Shown piece by piece: positions 23,290 through 32,660 of a DNA stretch of 64,000 nucleotides. The notes beneath the pieces were generated by a model. It had not been told where the DNA came from. It worked only from the letters and a program-made list of their open reading frames with translations, and did no database searches. The stretch comes from Acanthosepion esculentum (Eukaryota; Mollusca; Cephalopoda; Sepiida; Sepiidae), in contig OZ038488.1 of the NCBI GenBank assembly GCA_964036315.1, forward strand, positions 66,791,342-66,855,341, in the 5' to 3' direction. Positions within the stretch are counted from its first letter, which is position 1. Each line of letters begins with the position of its first letter. The position numbers and the translations under genes are program-made.

Positions 23290-23582
23290 TTTGTAGTGGA
23301 CCGTGCCGGGTGTGAAAGTGAGGATGATAAGGAGGAGATATCTCTGGGTTAAGACCTTCGCTGGCCGGTCCAGCTACATAGTGGTGTAAGTGAAAAAGAG
23401 AAAGATTTTTTTACCTCGCCTCACGCGCGAGGTTGCGGCCCGAGGCGAGGCAGCTGGCCGCACGTGTGCTTAAGCCGTAAAAAGAGGAAGAGGCGAAAGG
23501 TCAGCCAGTATTTATACTCGTGGGAGAGAGAGACCCCATGTTGAAGGGTTAAGGAAATGAGGAGGAGCTAACTGCGACACAT
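23290..23582. other. GC-richer block, possible solo LTR or SINE-like insert
   Basis: This block stands out by composition (gtgccgggtgtgaaagtgag, gttgcggcccgaggcgagg). It holds a 9-bp-arm hairpin (23414-23422 with 23442-23450), and a TATA-like tatttatac near 23510. It starts tgtagtgg and ends gcgaca, which could be TG...CA LTR ends. No matching second copy is in the window. Confidence 0.3.
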
Positions 23583-23660
23583 TTCTGAGACGAGGTATTG
23601 TAATTATTTACACTATTTACATTGTTCAGACTCTTGTCTTCATCTTTGTTGCCATATTTG
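23583..23660 (-). repeat. Inverted Penelope-family tail at the 5' side of a GIY-YIG copy
   Basis: The plus strand reads gaggtattgtaattatttac, cagactcttgtcttcatctt and tgttgccatatttgg, the reverse complement of the 3' tail. It directly precedes the plus-strand nuclease relic, so the element carries its own tail, inverted, at its 5' end. Confidence 0.75.
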
Positions 23661-24113
23661 GAAAAAATACAAAGCTTCTGTGGTCCATATAACATCAGGA
23701 TGACTTTCAAAAGTGGTTCAACACTTCGCAGACACATCTTCCGAGTAAGACCCCCCCCCATAGAGGAGAAAATGACTAAGGACTGTGTGTACGTCATCCT
23801 GTGCAGCTGTGGTAAGTAATATAAAGGAGAAACAGGCTACTCCCTTAAAATAAGACTGCAAGAACATCATAGAGCCGTAAGATGAAGGGAAATAGAAAAA
23901 TCAGGCGTAGTTGACCATATATGGAAGGAAAAGGGAGATCACCGTCCCCCGTGGGATGAGGTAGAAATAATAGACGGAGAACATCACTGGAAAATACGAA
24001 AACGTAAGGAATCAGCACATATTCTAAGCCACAAAAATCTCCTGAGCCGACCAAGCATAGAAGGGAATACAATATGGTAACCAGTAATACGGAGTGCGAG
24101 AGAAAAGCAATAA
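23661..24113 (+). pseudogene. Penelope-like element, GIY-YIG endonuclease domain (dead)
   Basis: The frame from 23772 reads DCVYVILCSCGK, a stop, YKGETGYSLKIRLQEHHRAV, a stop, then EIEKSGVVDHIWKEKGDHRP, DEVEIIDGEHHWKIRKRKES, LLSRPSIEGNTIW and a final in-frame stop. This is the C-terminal GIY-YIG nuclease of Penelope-like retroelements. Visible are the first tyrosine (VYV), the second (YKG in place of YIG), the helix arginine (IRLQEH) and the C-terminal glutamate-asparagine pair near EGNTIW. In the family it nicks DNA to prime reverse transcription. Three in-frame stops and loss of all reverse transcriptase sequence make it inactive. A tRNA-like head and hammerhead-like tail follow within 200 bases. 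The minus-strand copy at 27661-28010 has the same layout. Confidence 0.85.
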
Positions 24114-24153
24114 TAACAACAAAAATTGTAAATTCATACACTGATGTTCTCAA

Positions 24154-24250
24154 GGACATATGGCCCAGTTGATAAAAGTATTGGTTGAGTTCAGTGACTT
24201 AACCCAAAGAGTTGTGAGTTCAATACCTGGCTACTGCAGTGGTGAATAAA
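24154..24250 (+). repeat. tRNA-like pol III head in the Penelope 3' region
   Basis: An A-box-like tggcccagttgataaaag (24161) and a B-box-like gagttcaatacc (24215) are spaced as in a tRNA gene. It starts 41 bases after the nuclease's final stop. The same head occurs at 27440-27525 (minus), 42785-42870 (plus) and 57490-57570 (minus). Confidence 0.75.
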
Positions 24251-24259
24251 AAACTTATC

Positions 24260-24420
24260 CGGAAGAGGCATGGCACGTGAAACTAGAACAACCGACCCCA
24301 GTAGACGAGATCCCAATCATCTAAAGAAGGCCGGAGCGTACAACTGCCGAAACGTCGTGAATATGGCAACAAATATGAGAGCAATAGTCCGAACAATATA
24401 ATTAGTGTAAACGTGTATAA
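24260..24420 (+). repeat. Penelope-family tail with damaged hammerhead-like motif
   Basis: The order is ggcatggcacgtgaaactag, ctaaaga (24321, a G-to-A change from ctgaaga), ggccggagcgtacaactgcc, gaaacgtcgtg (24349), then caacaaatatgagagcaata. The mutated core residue would be expected to kill a hammerhead. Confidence 0.8.
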
Positions 24421-24424
24421 ATGT

Positions 24425-25860
24425 ATAACATGCCTTCTTCCCGACTATGAAAAGAAAAACTAGTGGATGTTACAAAAGGTTGACTCTATTCACAAGTTCA
24501 GCACGTCACGCTGCAAAAGACTATGTGTTAGCCATGTTCTCTTTACAACGTCTACCCCGAACTGTTCATTGTCCAGAACGAAATTCACTGATTGGCCATT
24601 ATGGGTCACATGACCGGCTGGGTGCAATACATACTAATAAGGGAGAGGAATGACTTTCCAATTACTGTCTATTCCAGTTTTTACAGAAATCCCTTAATGG
24701 AATTTAAAAAAAATCAAATCCCTGGAAGACTGTAAATGATATCTATTGCAGTTGTTTGCTGAAGAAAATAAAAACAATCTGTAAGGATGGAATTATTAAT
24801 TTTCCTGAAACGGAGTTTTCCAATCTATTTCTTTCACTAACCAAAACAATTCTTCCAAAAGTCCCTTTTACGATAAATGAAGAGAGATACGTCAACAAAA
24901 GAGTGTATATATTTGATTCATATTTTTACTTTAGAATTTTGATCTGAATTTTAATTATAAACTCTGGCGAGTCAGTATTTATAAACTCAACTGTGAAAAA
25001 TCCAACCTCCGTTACGGTGGCCCGTAGCTCTATTCCTGTATAGAATCTTCAAGAAAATGTTAACATCTGTTCTAATCTATATTGTTACCCCCACCCCAAA
25101 GACTACTTACTCAATTTTGGGTACTTTACCTTGATTTCAGAAGCACTGGCCTCAAATATAACAGAACATGTAAGTAAATGATGTTGTTCAGGTAAACTGT
25201 GGACTTTTACGTTACTTAGCAAAATGTCTGTTAGGCTCTTCTCGCAATTATGCTTAAGAAAGTAAGGGTTAGGCAGAGGCTCATTTGTAATGAAGTTTTT
25301 TTTTTAATATTAGCGTCTCGGACTGAATAAATGTGCATGCAAAAGATTACTTGCATTGTTTTTCCACTAACAGTAGAGAGGGCCTATATTATTCACTGTT
25401 TCAGTTATTCACTGACAATCTCATGAATAATTCATAAGTTCTAGTTTTTAAAGTGCAAGTATAAAGATACTGGCAATTTGGATTTGTCAAAGAGAAGCTG
25501 CATAAAATACAAAGTGAATTCTTTTAAGTAAAAAGTTGGAAGTTCGCGGCTGAGTAACGAAAAAAAAATCAAATGCAAAGTTTCCTGGCACTACTTAAGT
25601 AGACGCGTAAAATATTGGGAATTTTTTTTATTGGAAATAATTTTTTAAATGAAAATTCTTTAGATATTCCTTAAGCCATGGCACTTGTCAGAATAGAAAA
25701 AGAAAACATTGATTTTTTTTATTGATTTAGAGAAGGTTAGGTTCTATTTATAATATCGATATAGTGTCAAATCGAGAGAGGGTACAAATGAAAAGATTTA
25801 AAATTAAGTTTTCCCGTTTCACCGAGGCAGACATTCAAACTCACGAGAGAGCTATCGCTT
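24425..25860. other. AT-rich sequence, no recognised gene or repeat
   Basis: A 63-codon frame at 24756-24947 has no recognisable domain. Nothing else is supported. Confidence 0.4.
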
Positions 25861-25889
25861 TTCTTTCTTTCTTTCTTTCTTTCTTTCTT
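25861..25889. repeat. (TTTC)n microsatellite
   Basis: About seven tandem ttct units. Confidence 0.95.
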
Positions 25890-25907
25890 GTCAGAGTCTC
25901 TTACTAT

Positions 25908-26103
25908 CAGTTACTAACTATAAGTATGTTTTAAATCAACAAAAAAATATTGACTAAAAAAATTTATTGACTAAAAAAAAGAATAATTTATAGTTAGTAA
26001 CTGCTAACTAATATAATTCTCTTTTTTTATATATAGTTTTATAATTTATTTTATTTTTATTTTTATTAAAAATAAATTCTAAGTATATATAAAAAAGAGA
26101 ATT
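25908..26103. repeat. Two successive hairpins
   Basis: The first has perfect 16-base arms: cagttactaactataa (25908-25923) and its complement at 25988-26003. The second has near-perfect arms of about 20 bases: aattctctttttttatatat (26015) and its complement ending at 26103, differing by one T. Both loops are AT-rich and non-coding. Confidence 0.85.
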
Positions 26104-26518
26104 GTAGACAATTCTTGTGTTGTATATTTATCCCATTTAATTAATTCAATCAAATTTGAAAGCCAGAATCAAGAATGAAAAGTTCTTATATAACAGATCG
26201 CGTTTTTGCTCCCCGACTCATTTCTCACCCACAATTCTGTGGGCCAATTGTAGACACGGATTACCAATCAACCCAGCCATATAAGGACAGGTGTCAGCCC
26301 CTATTCCTGCTGTTATTATTACCACAGTAGTAGCAGTGGTTGCCGTTGAACGAACTACTCTTAAAAAAATAACAAAAAAAAAACAGTATATTTTATTACC
26401 TCCTGCGTTCTCAACAGCCGACAGTGTGCCTGCTGCTTGTTACAATTCTGGTATAGTTGAAAGAGAAAAGCAAATCTAGACTTCCAAATAACTTTCGCAA
26501 GTGGAAGCACAGATACGC

Positions 26519-26570
26519 TTGCGCGCGCGCACACACGCACACAGACACACACACACTCTCTCTCTCTCTT
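26519..26570. repeat. Compound (GC)/(CA)/(TC) microsatellite
   Basis: gcgcgcgc, then cacacaca with interruptions, then tctctctc. Confidence 0.9.
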
Positions 26571-26779
26571 TTCTCTACGACGAACTCGGTTACAGATTCA
26601 AGTCCTATAATCCGGCATCGAGAGCCAAATCGGTTTAAGCAACGTGGTTCAGCTATCGCTCTCGTCGTCCAACTGATCATGCGAGAGGTCATCTCGCGTC
26701 ATGTTCAGGCTAATGAGAATAATCAACTTTCGGGGGTTGAACAGAAGATTTGTTTTGAAATAATTGGAAGTTTACCAAC

Positions 26780-26825
26780 TACGACAGGCATCTGAAGAAG
26801 GCCTATCCGTACAACAGTTGAAATT
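26780..26825 (+). repeat. Short Penelope-family tail fragment
   Basis: Reads catctgaagaaggcctatcc, then gtacaacagttgaaattgg. It covers the hairpin core only, with the gaaac arm mutated. Confidence 0.65.
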
Positions 26826-27052
26826 GGTTAATTTTGTTTTTAGCGGCATATCAATATCTCTATGGGTTATTTAATGCCGAAATTTAAATATTTTAAACAC
26901 AATTTTATGGCTTCCTTCAACTATAAATAAAATTTATTTCACTACAAATATGTATTGCTGGTATTTTTGCTATAAAAATGTATTTTTTTTACTTTCATAG
27001 CATTTTGTTCTTGTTTGGGGGTTCACTGTTTCCGGGTCAGGATCGGTCTGAA
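26826..27052 (-). repeat. Unclassified repeat family D, copy 3
   Basis: The plus strand reads gttaattttgtttttagcgg, gggttatttaatgccgaa, tattgctggtatttttg, actttcatagcattttg, then tccgggtcagg. This is the reverse of the family D order seen at 55970-56218. Confidence 0.7.
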
Positions 27053-27057
27053 AACAA

Positions 27058-27089
27058 CATTTTGAGGAGCATAATTGCTCCTCAAAATG
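27058..27089. repeat. 14-bp-arm hairpin
   Basis: cattttgaggagca (27058-27071), loop taat, then the exact complement (27076-27089). It sits where family D normally has ggagcttttgaggatcgtgg, so it may be a local duplication of that word. Confidence 0.9.
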
Positions 27090-27179
27090 TCTAAATTGTT
27101 GCGGTCGAAATGTTGTAATGATAATAATCAGCATTAGGACGCTTATCTTTAGATTTTTGTCTGGGATACTATTTTTTTT

Positions 27180-27240
27180 TAGCTTTTTTTTTTTATAATC
27201 ATTACACCCCAAGCAAGGCGATAATGCCACTAGGAGTGAA
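27180..27240 (-). repeat. LINE 3'-terminal fragment
   Basis: The minus strand reads ctagtggcattatcgccttg, then cttggggtgtaatgatt and a poly-A. It is the conserved 3' end of the I/Jockey-like LINE. Confidence 0.65.
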
Positions 27241-27244
27241 ACAG

Positions 27245-27430
27245 AATGAGAAGTACATTATTTACATTATATTGTCCTCATCTTTATTTATTACAACGTT
27301 TCGGCCGTTATACTCTTCTTCAGATGGTTGGAATGTCGAACTAAACCCTTTATTTCGTTCACTGGGGTAGACTGTTCTAGTTCCACGTGCCATGTTTAAT
27401 GGATGTCAGTTATCAGTTATCTCCTGTCTG
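27245..27430 (-). repeat. Penelope-family tail (3' end of the minus-strand copy)
   Basis: The minus strand reads atggcacgtggaactagaac, gaaataaagggtttagttcg, catctgaagaagagtataac (shortened stem), ggccgaaacgttgtaataaa and aaagatgaggacaatataatg. The hammerhead-like hairpin has lost several loop bases. Confidence 0.8.
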
Positions 27431-27439
27431 AAAGTTCTG

Positions 27440-27525
27440 TCTTAACCGGGTATTGAACTCACACTCTTTGGGTCCTGTCACTGGATCTAACCAACGCCTT
27501 TATTCACTGTGCCATGTGTCCTTGA
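27440..27525 (-). repeat. tRNA-like pol III head in the minus-strand Penelope copy
   Basis: The minus strand has tggcacagtgaataaagg (A-box region, about 27497-27516) and gagttcaatac (B-box region, about 27450-27463). It lies about 135 bases after the nuclease stop; the extra length is a local duplication with the word caatatgagc. Confidence 0.75.
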
Positions 27526-27660
27526 GGACATCTGTGTATGAATTTCTGGGTACTATAAACCTAATGTCTTCAGCAACCATTTTTACCAGTGCTCATATTG
27601 CAATTTTTGCTGTTATCATTGCATGTTTTTACCAGAGCTCATATTGCAACTTTGTTGTTA

Positions 27661-28010
27661 TTATCGCTTTTCTCTGGCACTCCTTATTACTGGTTCCCAT
27701 ATTGTATTCATTTCTATGCTTGGTCGGCTCAGGAGATTTTTGTGGCCTAGCATATGTGCTGATCCCTTAAGTTTACGAACTTTCCAATAGTGTTCCTTGT
27801 CTATGATCTCAACCTGATCCCACAGAGTGCGGTGATCTCCCTTCTCTCTCCATATGTGATCAGCCACGCCTGATTTTTCCACTTCCCCTCGTGTTACAGC
27901 TTTCTGGTGTTCTTGAAGCCTCACCATAAGGGGGTGTCTCTCCTTTATATTTCTTTCCGCAGCTGCACGGGATGGCGTACACACAGTCTTTAGTCATGTT
28001 CTCCTCTATC
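27661..28010 (-). pseudogene. Penelope-like element, GIY-YIG endonuclease domain (second copy)
   Basis: The minus strand opens with MTKDCVYAIPCSCGKKYKGE. After a small deletion the frame shifts and continues HPLMVRLQEHQKAVTRGEVE, KSGVADHIWREKGDHRTLWD, QVEIIDKEHYWKVRKLKGSA, LLSRPSIEMNTIWEPVIRSA and a stop. It is the GIY-YIG nuclease of Penelope-like elements. The second half is better kept than in the 23.7 kb copy and has no internal stop, so this insertion may be younger or was frameshifted late. The element is 5'-truncated near the same point as the other copy. At its 5' side it is joined to an inverted tail at 28030-28235. No reverse transcriptase domain is present. Confidence 0.85.
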
Positions 28011-28029
28011 GGGGGGTCTTACTCGTGAG

Positions 28030-28235
28030 AGATATCTGACAAGGAACTAGAACAGTCTACCCCAGTGAGCGAAATAAAGGGTTCAGTTCGATATTCCAAC
28101 CACCTGAAGAAGGCCGGAGCGTACAACGGCCGAAACGTTGTCATAAATATGGGAGACAAAGATGAGGACAATAGTTCGAATAATGTAAATAATGTACATA
28201 ATACCTCATTTCAGAAATATAGACAGATAAAGGAC
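28030..28235 (+). repeat. Inverted Penelope-family tail at the 5' side of the minus-strand copy
   Basis: Reads ggaactagaacagtctaccc, ccacctgaagaaggccgg (ctgaaga at 28104), a hairpin closed by cggcc, gaaacgttgtcataaatatg and gacaaagatgaggacaatag. Stem II is perfect (ggccg/cggcc). The stem I partner is changed to gtc. Confidence 0.85.
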
Positions 28236-28254
28236 GAGAAGTCTTTACTGAGGT

Positions 28255-28345
28255 AAAGAACAATAAAAGAACAGGTTTCAGGAAGACGGAAGATGGCGAT
28301 TGACATTGCATTTAAATTTTTGAAGATTGTAATACTGGAGTTCAC
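28255..28345 (-). repeat. LINE 3'-end scrap
   Basis: The complement of gatggcgattgacattgcat and atttttgaagattgta is the coding end of the I/Jockey-like LINE (compare 31880-31925). Confidence 0.5.
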
Positions 28346-28620
28346 ACACAAAAAATAACAAATCGGGTGTCCACGGTAATATTAGTATAGAGCAATTTCA
28401 CTCCGGAACGTTTGTTACAACTGAGAATTGGAATTTCTATAGTAATCTACGCTTTATTTCTACATTTTTTAAAAATTGATTAATTACTCATATATTTTAA
28501 AATGGTCTAGTATGACTTATTTTACTAGTGTACATAAATGAATTTAGTTTTTAAATACAAGTTTATTTTCATTGAATTAGTTTTACTTAAAAGTAAAGCA
28601 TATACATGTGCTATAATCAG
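28346..28620. other. AT-rich sequence, nothing recognised
   Basis: No gene or repeat is supported. Confidence 0.4.
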
Positions 28621-28624
28621 TCAG

Positions 28625-28890
28625 TGATACACGCTTAGGCGATCATGAGAAGACAGATTTTTTTCCCGCAGTAGGTTGCCATTTCTTTCTGCGGTAGACC
28701 AGTTGCCGTCCAAGGCTACATAACCCGTTCCTGCTATTTACTCATAGCTTGGGGGTGGGGGGGGGGGAGGATTAATACCTTTCCCAAGTGTATTAGCGCG
28801 TAAGTAACGTAATGGACTCGTCTGGAATTCGAACTCGGCTCTCCATATTCCTCAATCCAAGCCGCTATCCATTACTCCGCCGTGACTCCT
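28625..28890 (-). repeat. tRNA-derived SINE (head plus the tail shared with the 5S SINE)
   Basis: The minus strand starts ggagtcacggcggagtaatg, then gatagcggcttgg (A-box region), gagttcgaattccagacgag (B-box region) and cttgggaaaggtattaatcc. It has the tRNA and tail parts of the 5S/tRNA SINE but no 5S part. Later words, such as ctatgagtaaatagcagg, match 60.4 kb. Confidence 0.7.
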
Positions 28891-29124
28891 AAATACAATT
28901 CCTAAACTTATCTATTAGTAAAAAAATAAAATAAGCTTTTTTTTTCCTTCGAAAGGTTGGGGGGGGGGGCACCAAAAAAAAAGAAAAAAATTAAGAGTAA
29001 AAGCTGTCCGTGGCTACCCCCCCCAAAAAAAAACCAACAAAAAACGGTTGAGCGCCTCTGATATCGTCTTATGATACATATATGCCCGGCTAGATGACCC
29101 CTGAGGAATAAGAAATAGTTTTTA
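28891..29124. other. Low-complexity stretch with poly-G, poly-A and poly-C runs
   Basis: Runs near 28960 (g), 28975 (a) and 29020 (c, then a). Open frames through them are not genes. Confidence 0.6.
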
Positions 29125-29204
29125 AAACTTGTAGGGGAGTGGTTTAGTATTGTTTCGAAGATTATTGACAGCGTTTTAACATTAGAATAATGTCGAGTAC
29201 TCCA

Positions 29205-29365
29205 ATACTTGAAGACTTCCAACAGCGGCAACAACTAAAATGGATAACACATGTAAATAAAAAGGAAATAATGATATAATCAAGATATTGACTTTCCATC
29301 CTACCTTAAACAAAAAGGCTAGGAAAGGAGGAAGCCTCAATCAGGCCTGAAAACAATTTTTATAA
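29205..29365 (+). pseudogene. RTE-like LINE, C-terminal fragment
   Basis: The plus strand reads LEDFQQRQQLKWITHVNKKE. The same words follow the reverse transcriptase at 54.8 kb, where LEDFQEQQQLKWRSTCS is read near 55,400. Downstream words (ttgactttccatcctacctt) also agree. Only this tail of the protein is present, and stops follow. Confidence 0.55.
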
Positions 29366-30329
29366 CGTAAAATGATTGTGACAAACGGAGGCAATTAAGT
29401 ATAAAACATGTTGAGAGGCAGCCATCATAAAATACATTTGCTTACCTCGTCTAAAAGTTTGAATGATACCATATACGAAATTTAATAAATAAATATAGAG
29501 TCCTCCAAGTCAGAGTTTAGCATAAAATTTGATCATGTCTAGAGTGTATCCACATATTATGGAAGATGATATAATTATGGTATATAATATTATAAATTAT
29601 GGGATATACTATAATAAATTATGGGATATAATATTAAAGCTAACATTGTTTAATATTGATAATTAATATCGTACAATTCGTTCGTACCAGGTATATTAAG
29701 TTGATATTATATAAATTAATCTCTGGAGAATTACTGATAGATTTTAAAATTTGTAGGCGAGAGTTCTAGTATTGTTTCGATGATTAATGACAGCAGTTAG
29801 AAGACTCTAGAATAAGTGCTACAATCTATAGATTTAATATATCAGTATATATTACGATTAACTGGACACAAACTGCAAGACATTTTTAATATATCAGTTA
29901 AAAAATTACAATAAAAAGCATTAGGTTCATTATTTGGTAATAAACATGTTTGGGTTGAGAAAACCCCAAAGCTTTGGAAATGTTCTTCATCAAATATAAA
30001 ACAAGATACGTGCACTTGATAGTACTAAGAATAACGAAAATATGTTATAAAAAATATTAAATTTATTAAATAATATTAGGTTTTTCCAAGTTAAATGCAA
30101 TTGTATATCATCGAAGTTGACAATGCCTAGCGGGACTCCGAGTTAATACACAGCAAATTTAATAATACCCAAAAGCGATGGTTCCAAACAGTACGTAATT
30201 CAATGATGACAGTTAATATATTAAGATGATGTGTATGTGCTCAACATGAAGAGTCGTAACGCTGGAAAAAGTCAGGGTTACTAATCTAAACATGAAGATC
30301 AGATCCCTAGCATCGTTTTCTTTTTTAAT

Positions 30330-30330
<1 letters not shown>
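29366..30330. other. AT-rich sequence with one short repeated block
   Basis: A block of about 80 bases at 29745-29825 (cgagagttctagtattgttt) repeats a block at 29125-29200 (ggggagtggtttagtattgt), the latter just 5' of the LINE fragment. Short ataatat/gggatata repeats lie near 29575-29640. No gene. Confidence 0.45.

Positions 30331-30331
<1 letters not shown>

Positions 30332-30393
<62 letters not shown>
30332..30393. repeat. (AT)n microsatellite
   Basis: Uninterrupted at run. The transposon at 30395-31175 ends directly against it. Confidence 0.95.
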
Positions 30394-30394
<1 letters not shown>

Positions 30395-30395
<1 letters not shown>

Positions 30396-31175
30396 ATAAT
30401 TAAACAAAAATATCTTGAAATACTAAAGACTAAATTTATTCAACAAAATCGCCATTGGCTTCAACCACGGCCTCCAGATGATTTCGGGATCTTATGCAAC
30501 TTTTCTGGGCGGTCTCTTTGTTTAAGTTGGTAAATGCTGGCATAATCCTTGTCTTCAGTTCATATTTTGGTATAACAAGGAGTTTTGTTGGTCAATCGCT
30601 CAGCTGCACCCCATACATAATAATCAAGGCGGTTGCAATCAAAAGAGTTAGGTGGTCAGATGTAAGGGATGATGCCGTCGTAGAAATTTTATGACAGCCA
30701 TGACTGGGTTCTCCTGCTTGTGTGGCATGGTGCAGAGTCCTGTTGCCAGACATAGTGTCTTCCAGCAGTTAACTTCTTGACCCCGGGAAGAACTACCTCC
30801 TCAAGGCACTTGATATAGCCCCCCCCACCTCCGTGTTGAGTCTGAGGCCCATACCAACAATTTCAGGAGTTCTTTTCTTATCAGAATGATTAGAGTGAAT
30901 TTTCTTAGCTGCCGTACCTTCGTAATCACCATTAGACTCATCCAACTCTTTCCGAATCCTCTACGCTCTCTTCAGATTGACACCCAAACACTCTGAAATG
31001 TTCGTATTGGAGCTTCCGGCGCAAATTCCATGCAGTACAGCATGCCAGTTCCAAATTTTTGGCGGAGTAACTGACGGTGCCCAACTGATCCTACTACACT
31101 GTATAGTTGACAAAATCAAAAACGAGCAACGCGCATGCACGAAATTAAAATATAAAATGGCGACAATTTATCCAT
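30395..31175 (-). mobile_element. Internally deleted Tc1/mariner-type element, copy 2
   Basis: The minus strand begins gcgatggataaattgtcgcc and ends gatatttttgtttaattatg. It reads a transposase start (PKIWNWHAVLHGICAGSSNT), then, after the deletion, LRLNTE, VWQQDSAPCHTS and AVVEANGDFVE. The first catalytic region is missing. The C-terminal half is clearer than in copy 1, but frameshifts and stops remain. It sits between (AT)n and (CT)n microsatellites; TA-rich DNA is the usual target. Confidence 0.75.
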
Positions 31176-31183
31176 CGCACCCT

Positions 31184-31186
<3 letters not shown>

Positions 31187-31219
<33 letters not shown>
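31187..31219. repeat. (CT)n microsatellite
   Basis: tctc run directly outside the transposon's 5' end. Confidence 0.95.
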
Positions 31220-31223
<4 letters not shown>

Positions 31224-31398
31224 TTATCTAAAAATAAATACGTTTAAATTCGCCTTCTTCTCTGCCGTGCGCCAACGGCTTCGGGGTAAAATTTCCGACT
31301 GACGCGAATTCAGCCGGTTTTCAATTCTAGCCAGAGGCAACCGGACGTCTAGTCACACTGATGAGCTGTGATACAGCGAAACAGTCTGTCTGTGGATG

Positions 31399-31402
<4 letters not shown>
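31220..31402. other. GC-richer unique-looking segment
   Basis: Words such as gccaacggcttcggggtaaa stand out from the AT-rich surroundings. gcgaaacagtctgtctgtgg near 31375 resembles the arm of the foldback at 8935. No gene is recognised. Confidence 0.3.

Positions 31403-31470
<68 letters not shown>
31403..31470. repeat. (AT)n-(AG)n compound microsatellite
   Basis: at run to about 31446, then ga run. Confidence 0.95.
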
Positions 31471-31472
<2 letters not shown>

Positions 31473-31495
31473 TATAAAGTCAAATAAATCCTTAA

Positions 31496-31625
31496 AAATC
31501 CATCTTGGTTATAATTTATTTCATGAATATACTTAAATTGATTTCATTTCTAAAAAACCTTCGGTCTGAAGTGATGAATATTTAAATATATTCATAAAAT
31601 AAATTATAACCGAGATGGACTGTTA
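31496..31625. repeat. Foldback with ~45-base arms
   Basis: aatccatcttggttataatt...catgaatata on the left pairs with tatattcataaaataaatta...ccgagatgga on the right. The centre contains ccttcggtctgaag. Non-coding. Confidence 0.8.
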
Positions 31626-31799
31626 AAGATTTTCTTGGCTTATAATTATTATATTGCTCTGTTGCTACGAAAATCCACTCATCTTCGACTATTATTTTAT
31701 GTTGTGCCGAAAACAAAGAAAACAAAGTACGCAAGATCTAAATTAAACTGTGTCTCCGAATATATCTGACATGCTTAAAACAGTACACAGGGGTTACAG

Positions 31800-32405
31800 T
31801 GAGTCAAACTGAAAGAGAAGACTGAATGTAGGGAGGATTGAGGTAAGGACAAAAGATGAACGGGATTCAAGAGGACAGAAGATGGCAATTGATGTTGCAC
31901 TTAAATTTTTGAAGATTGTAGTTATCAGGGAAGCAAGTAAACGGAAAGGAGTTCCACAGGTGGGACGTGCGAGAAAAGAAACTGTTAGAGTAGAAGTGGC
32001 GGTTGCATTTAGCTAGTTCGACAGTAAAACGGTGGGGCCTAGATGCTAATGATGTATTCGGGGTTCCAGGGGGAAAAGCTTGTCCGAGCAGTTGCCATGA
32101 AAATATTTGTAGAAAAGACAGAGAGAAGCCACGCCACGTCGGTGAGAAAGTGACCGAAGTCGAGATGCCTGGTCAGGATCGATGATATTACAGATCTCGA
32201 GATTAAGAATTATATATTAAGAACCTCAAGATGATTAGCAGAAGCGCCAGACCAGATATGGCAGCAGTATTCATGTATGGATTCTGGCGAGGGAACTTTT
32301 ATGGCACGACACAGTGACCCAACATTCCTTGCAGTAGATGCAGCTATTGATTCGATGTAGTCACTCCACTTCAAGCCAGTGGAAAACGTGAGGCTCAGTA
32401 AAGTC
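31800..32405 (-). pseudogene. I/Jockey-like LINE, reverse transcriptase C-terminal end
   Basis: The minus strand reads LKWSDYIESIAASTARNVGS, LCRAIKVPSPESIHEYCCHIW, then SRLRSLSHRRGVASLCLFYK, YFHGNCSDKLF, then RTSHLWNSFPFTCFPD and a stop after CHLLSS. It is the same protein end as at 43890-44548, with the conserved CCHIW, SHRR-VASLC and LWNS words. This is the region downstream of the polymerase domain in I/Jockey-group non-LTR retrotransposons. Small deletions (for example before EYCCHIW) and frameshifts break it. Its 3' end lies near 31800 but lacks the conserved terminal hairpin seen in other copies. Confidence 0.75.
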
Positions 32406-32660
32406 TTTTACGTAATAGTATGAATTTTATGTATTATGGGGTAATAGACAGATCCCAAAGTTATCGAATTAAAGGCGACCTATAAATATACCTGAACAAA
32501 TAAGCATTACACAGTAGCCTCCACAAGAGAAAGCGTTTACAAGTTCTGTTTGTTAGACCTTGTAAAATTAGAAGCAGGCAACTACTACTTGTAATAATTC
32601 TAAAAAGATTATGGCTGTTCGCCTCAGTTCTTTTACACCTTCCCATTTGCGCGTTCGTGA
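32406..32660. other. Sequence with no recognised gene
   Basis: A 61-codon minus-strand frame has no known domain. Confidence 0.35.

Noticed and set aside
24154..24250. Functional tRNA gene
   Set aside because: The A and B boxes are present, but there is no proper acceptor stem or anticodon arm and the unit is repeated with SINE-like tails.
26411..26795. Overlapping 93- and 112-codon frames
   Set aside because: Both run through the (GC)/(CA)/(TC) microsatellite and have no recognisable domain.
28908..29234. 108-codon frame on the minus strand
   Set aside because: It covers poly-G/A/C runs and the complement of an RTE-like LINE fragment whose protein is on the plus strand.
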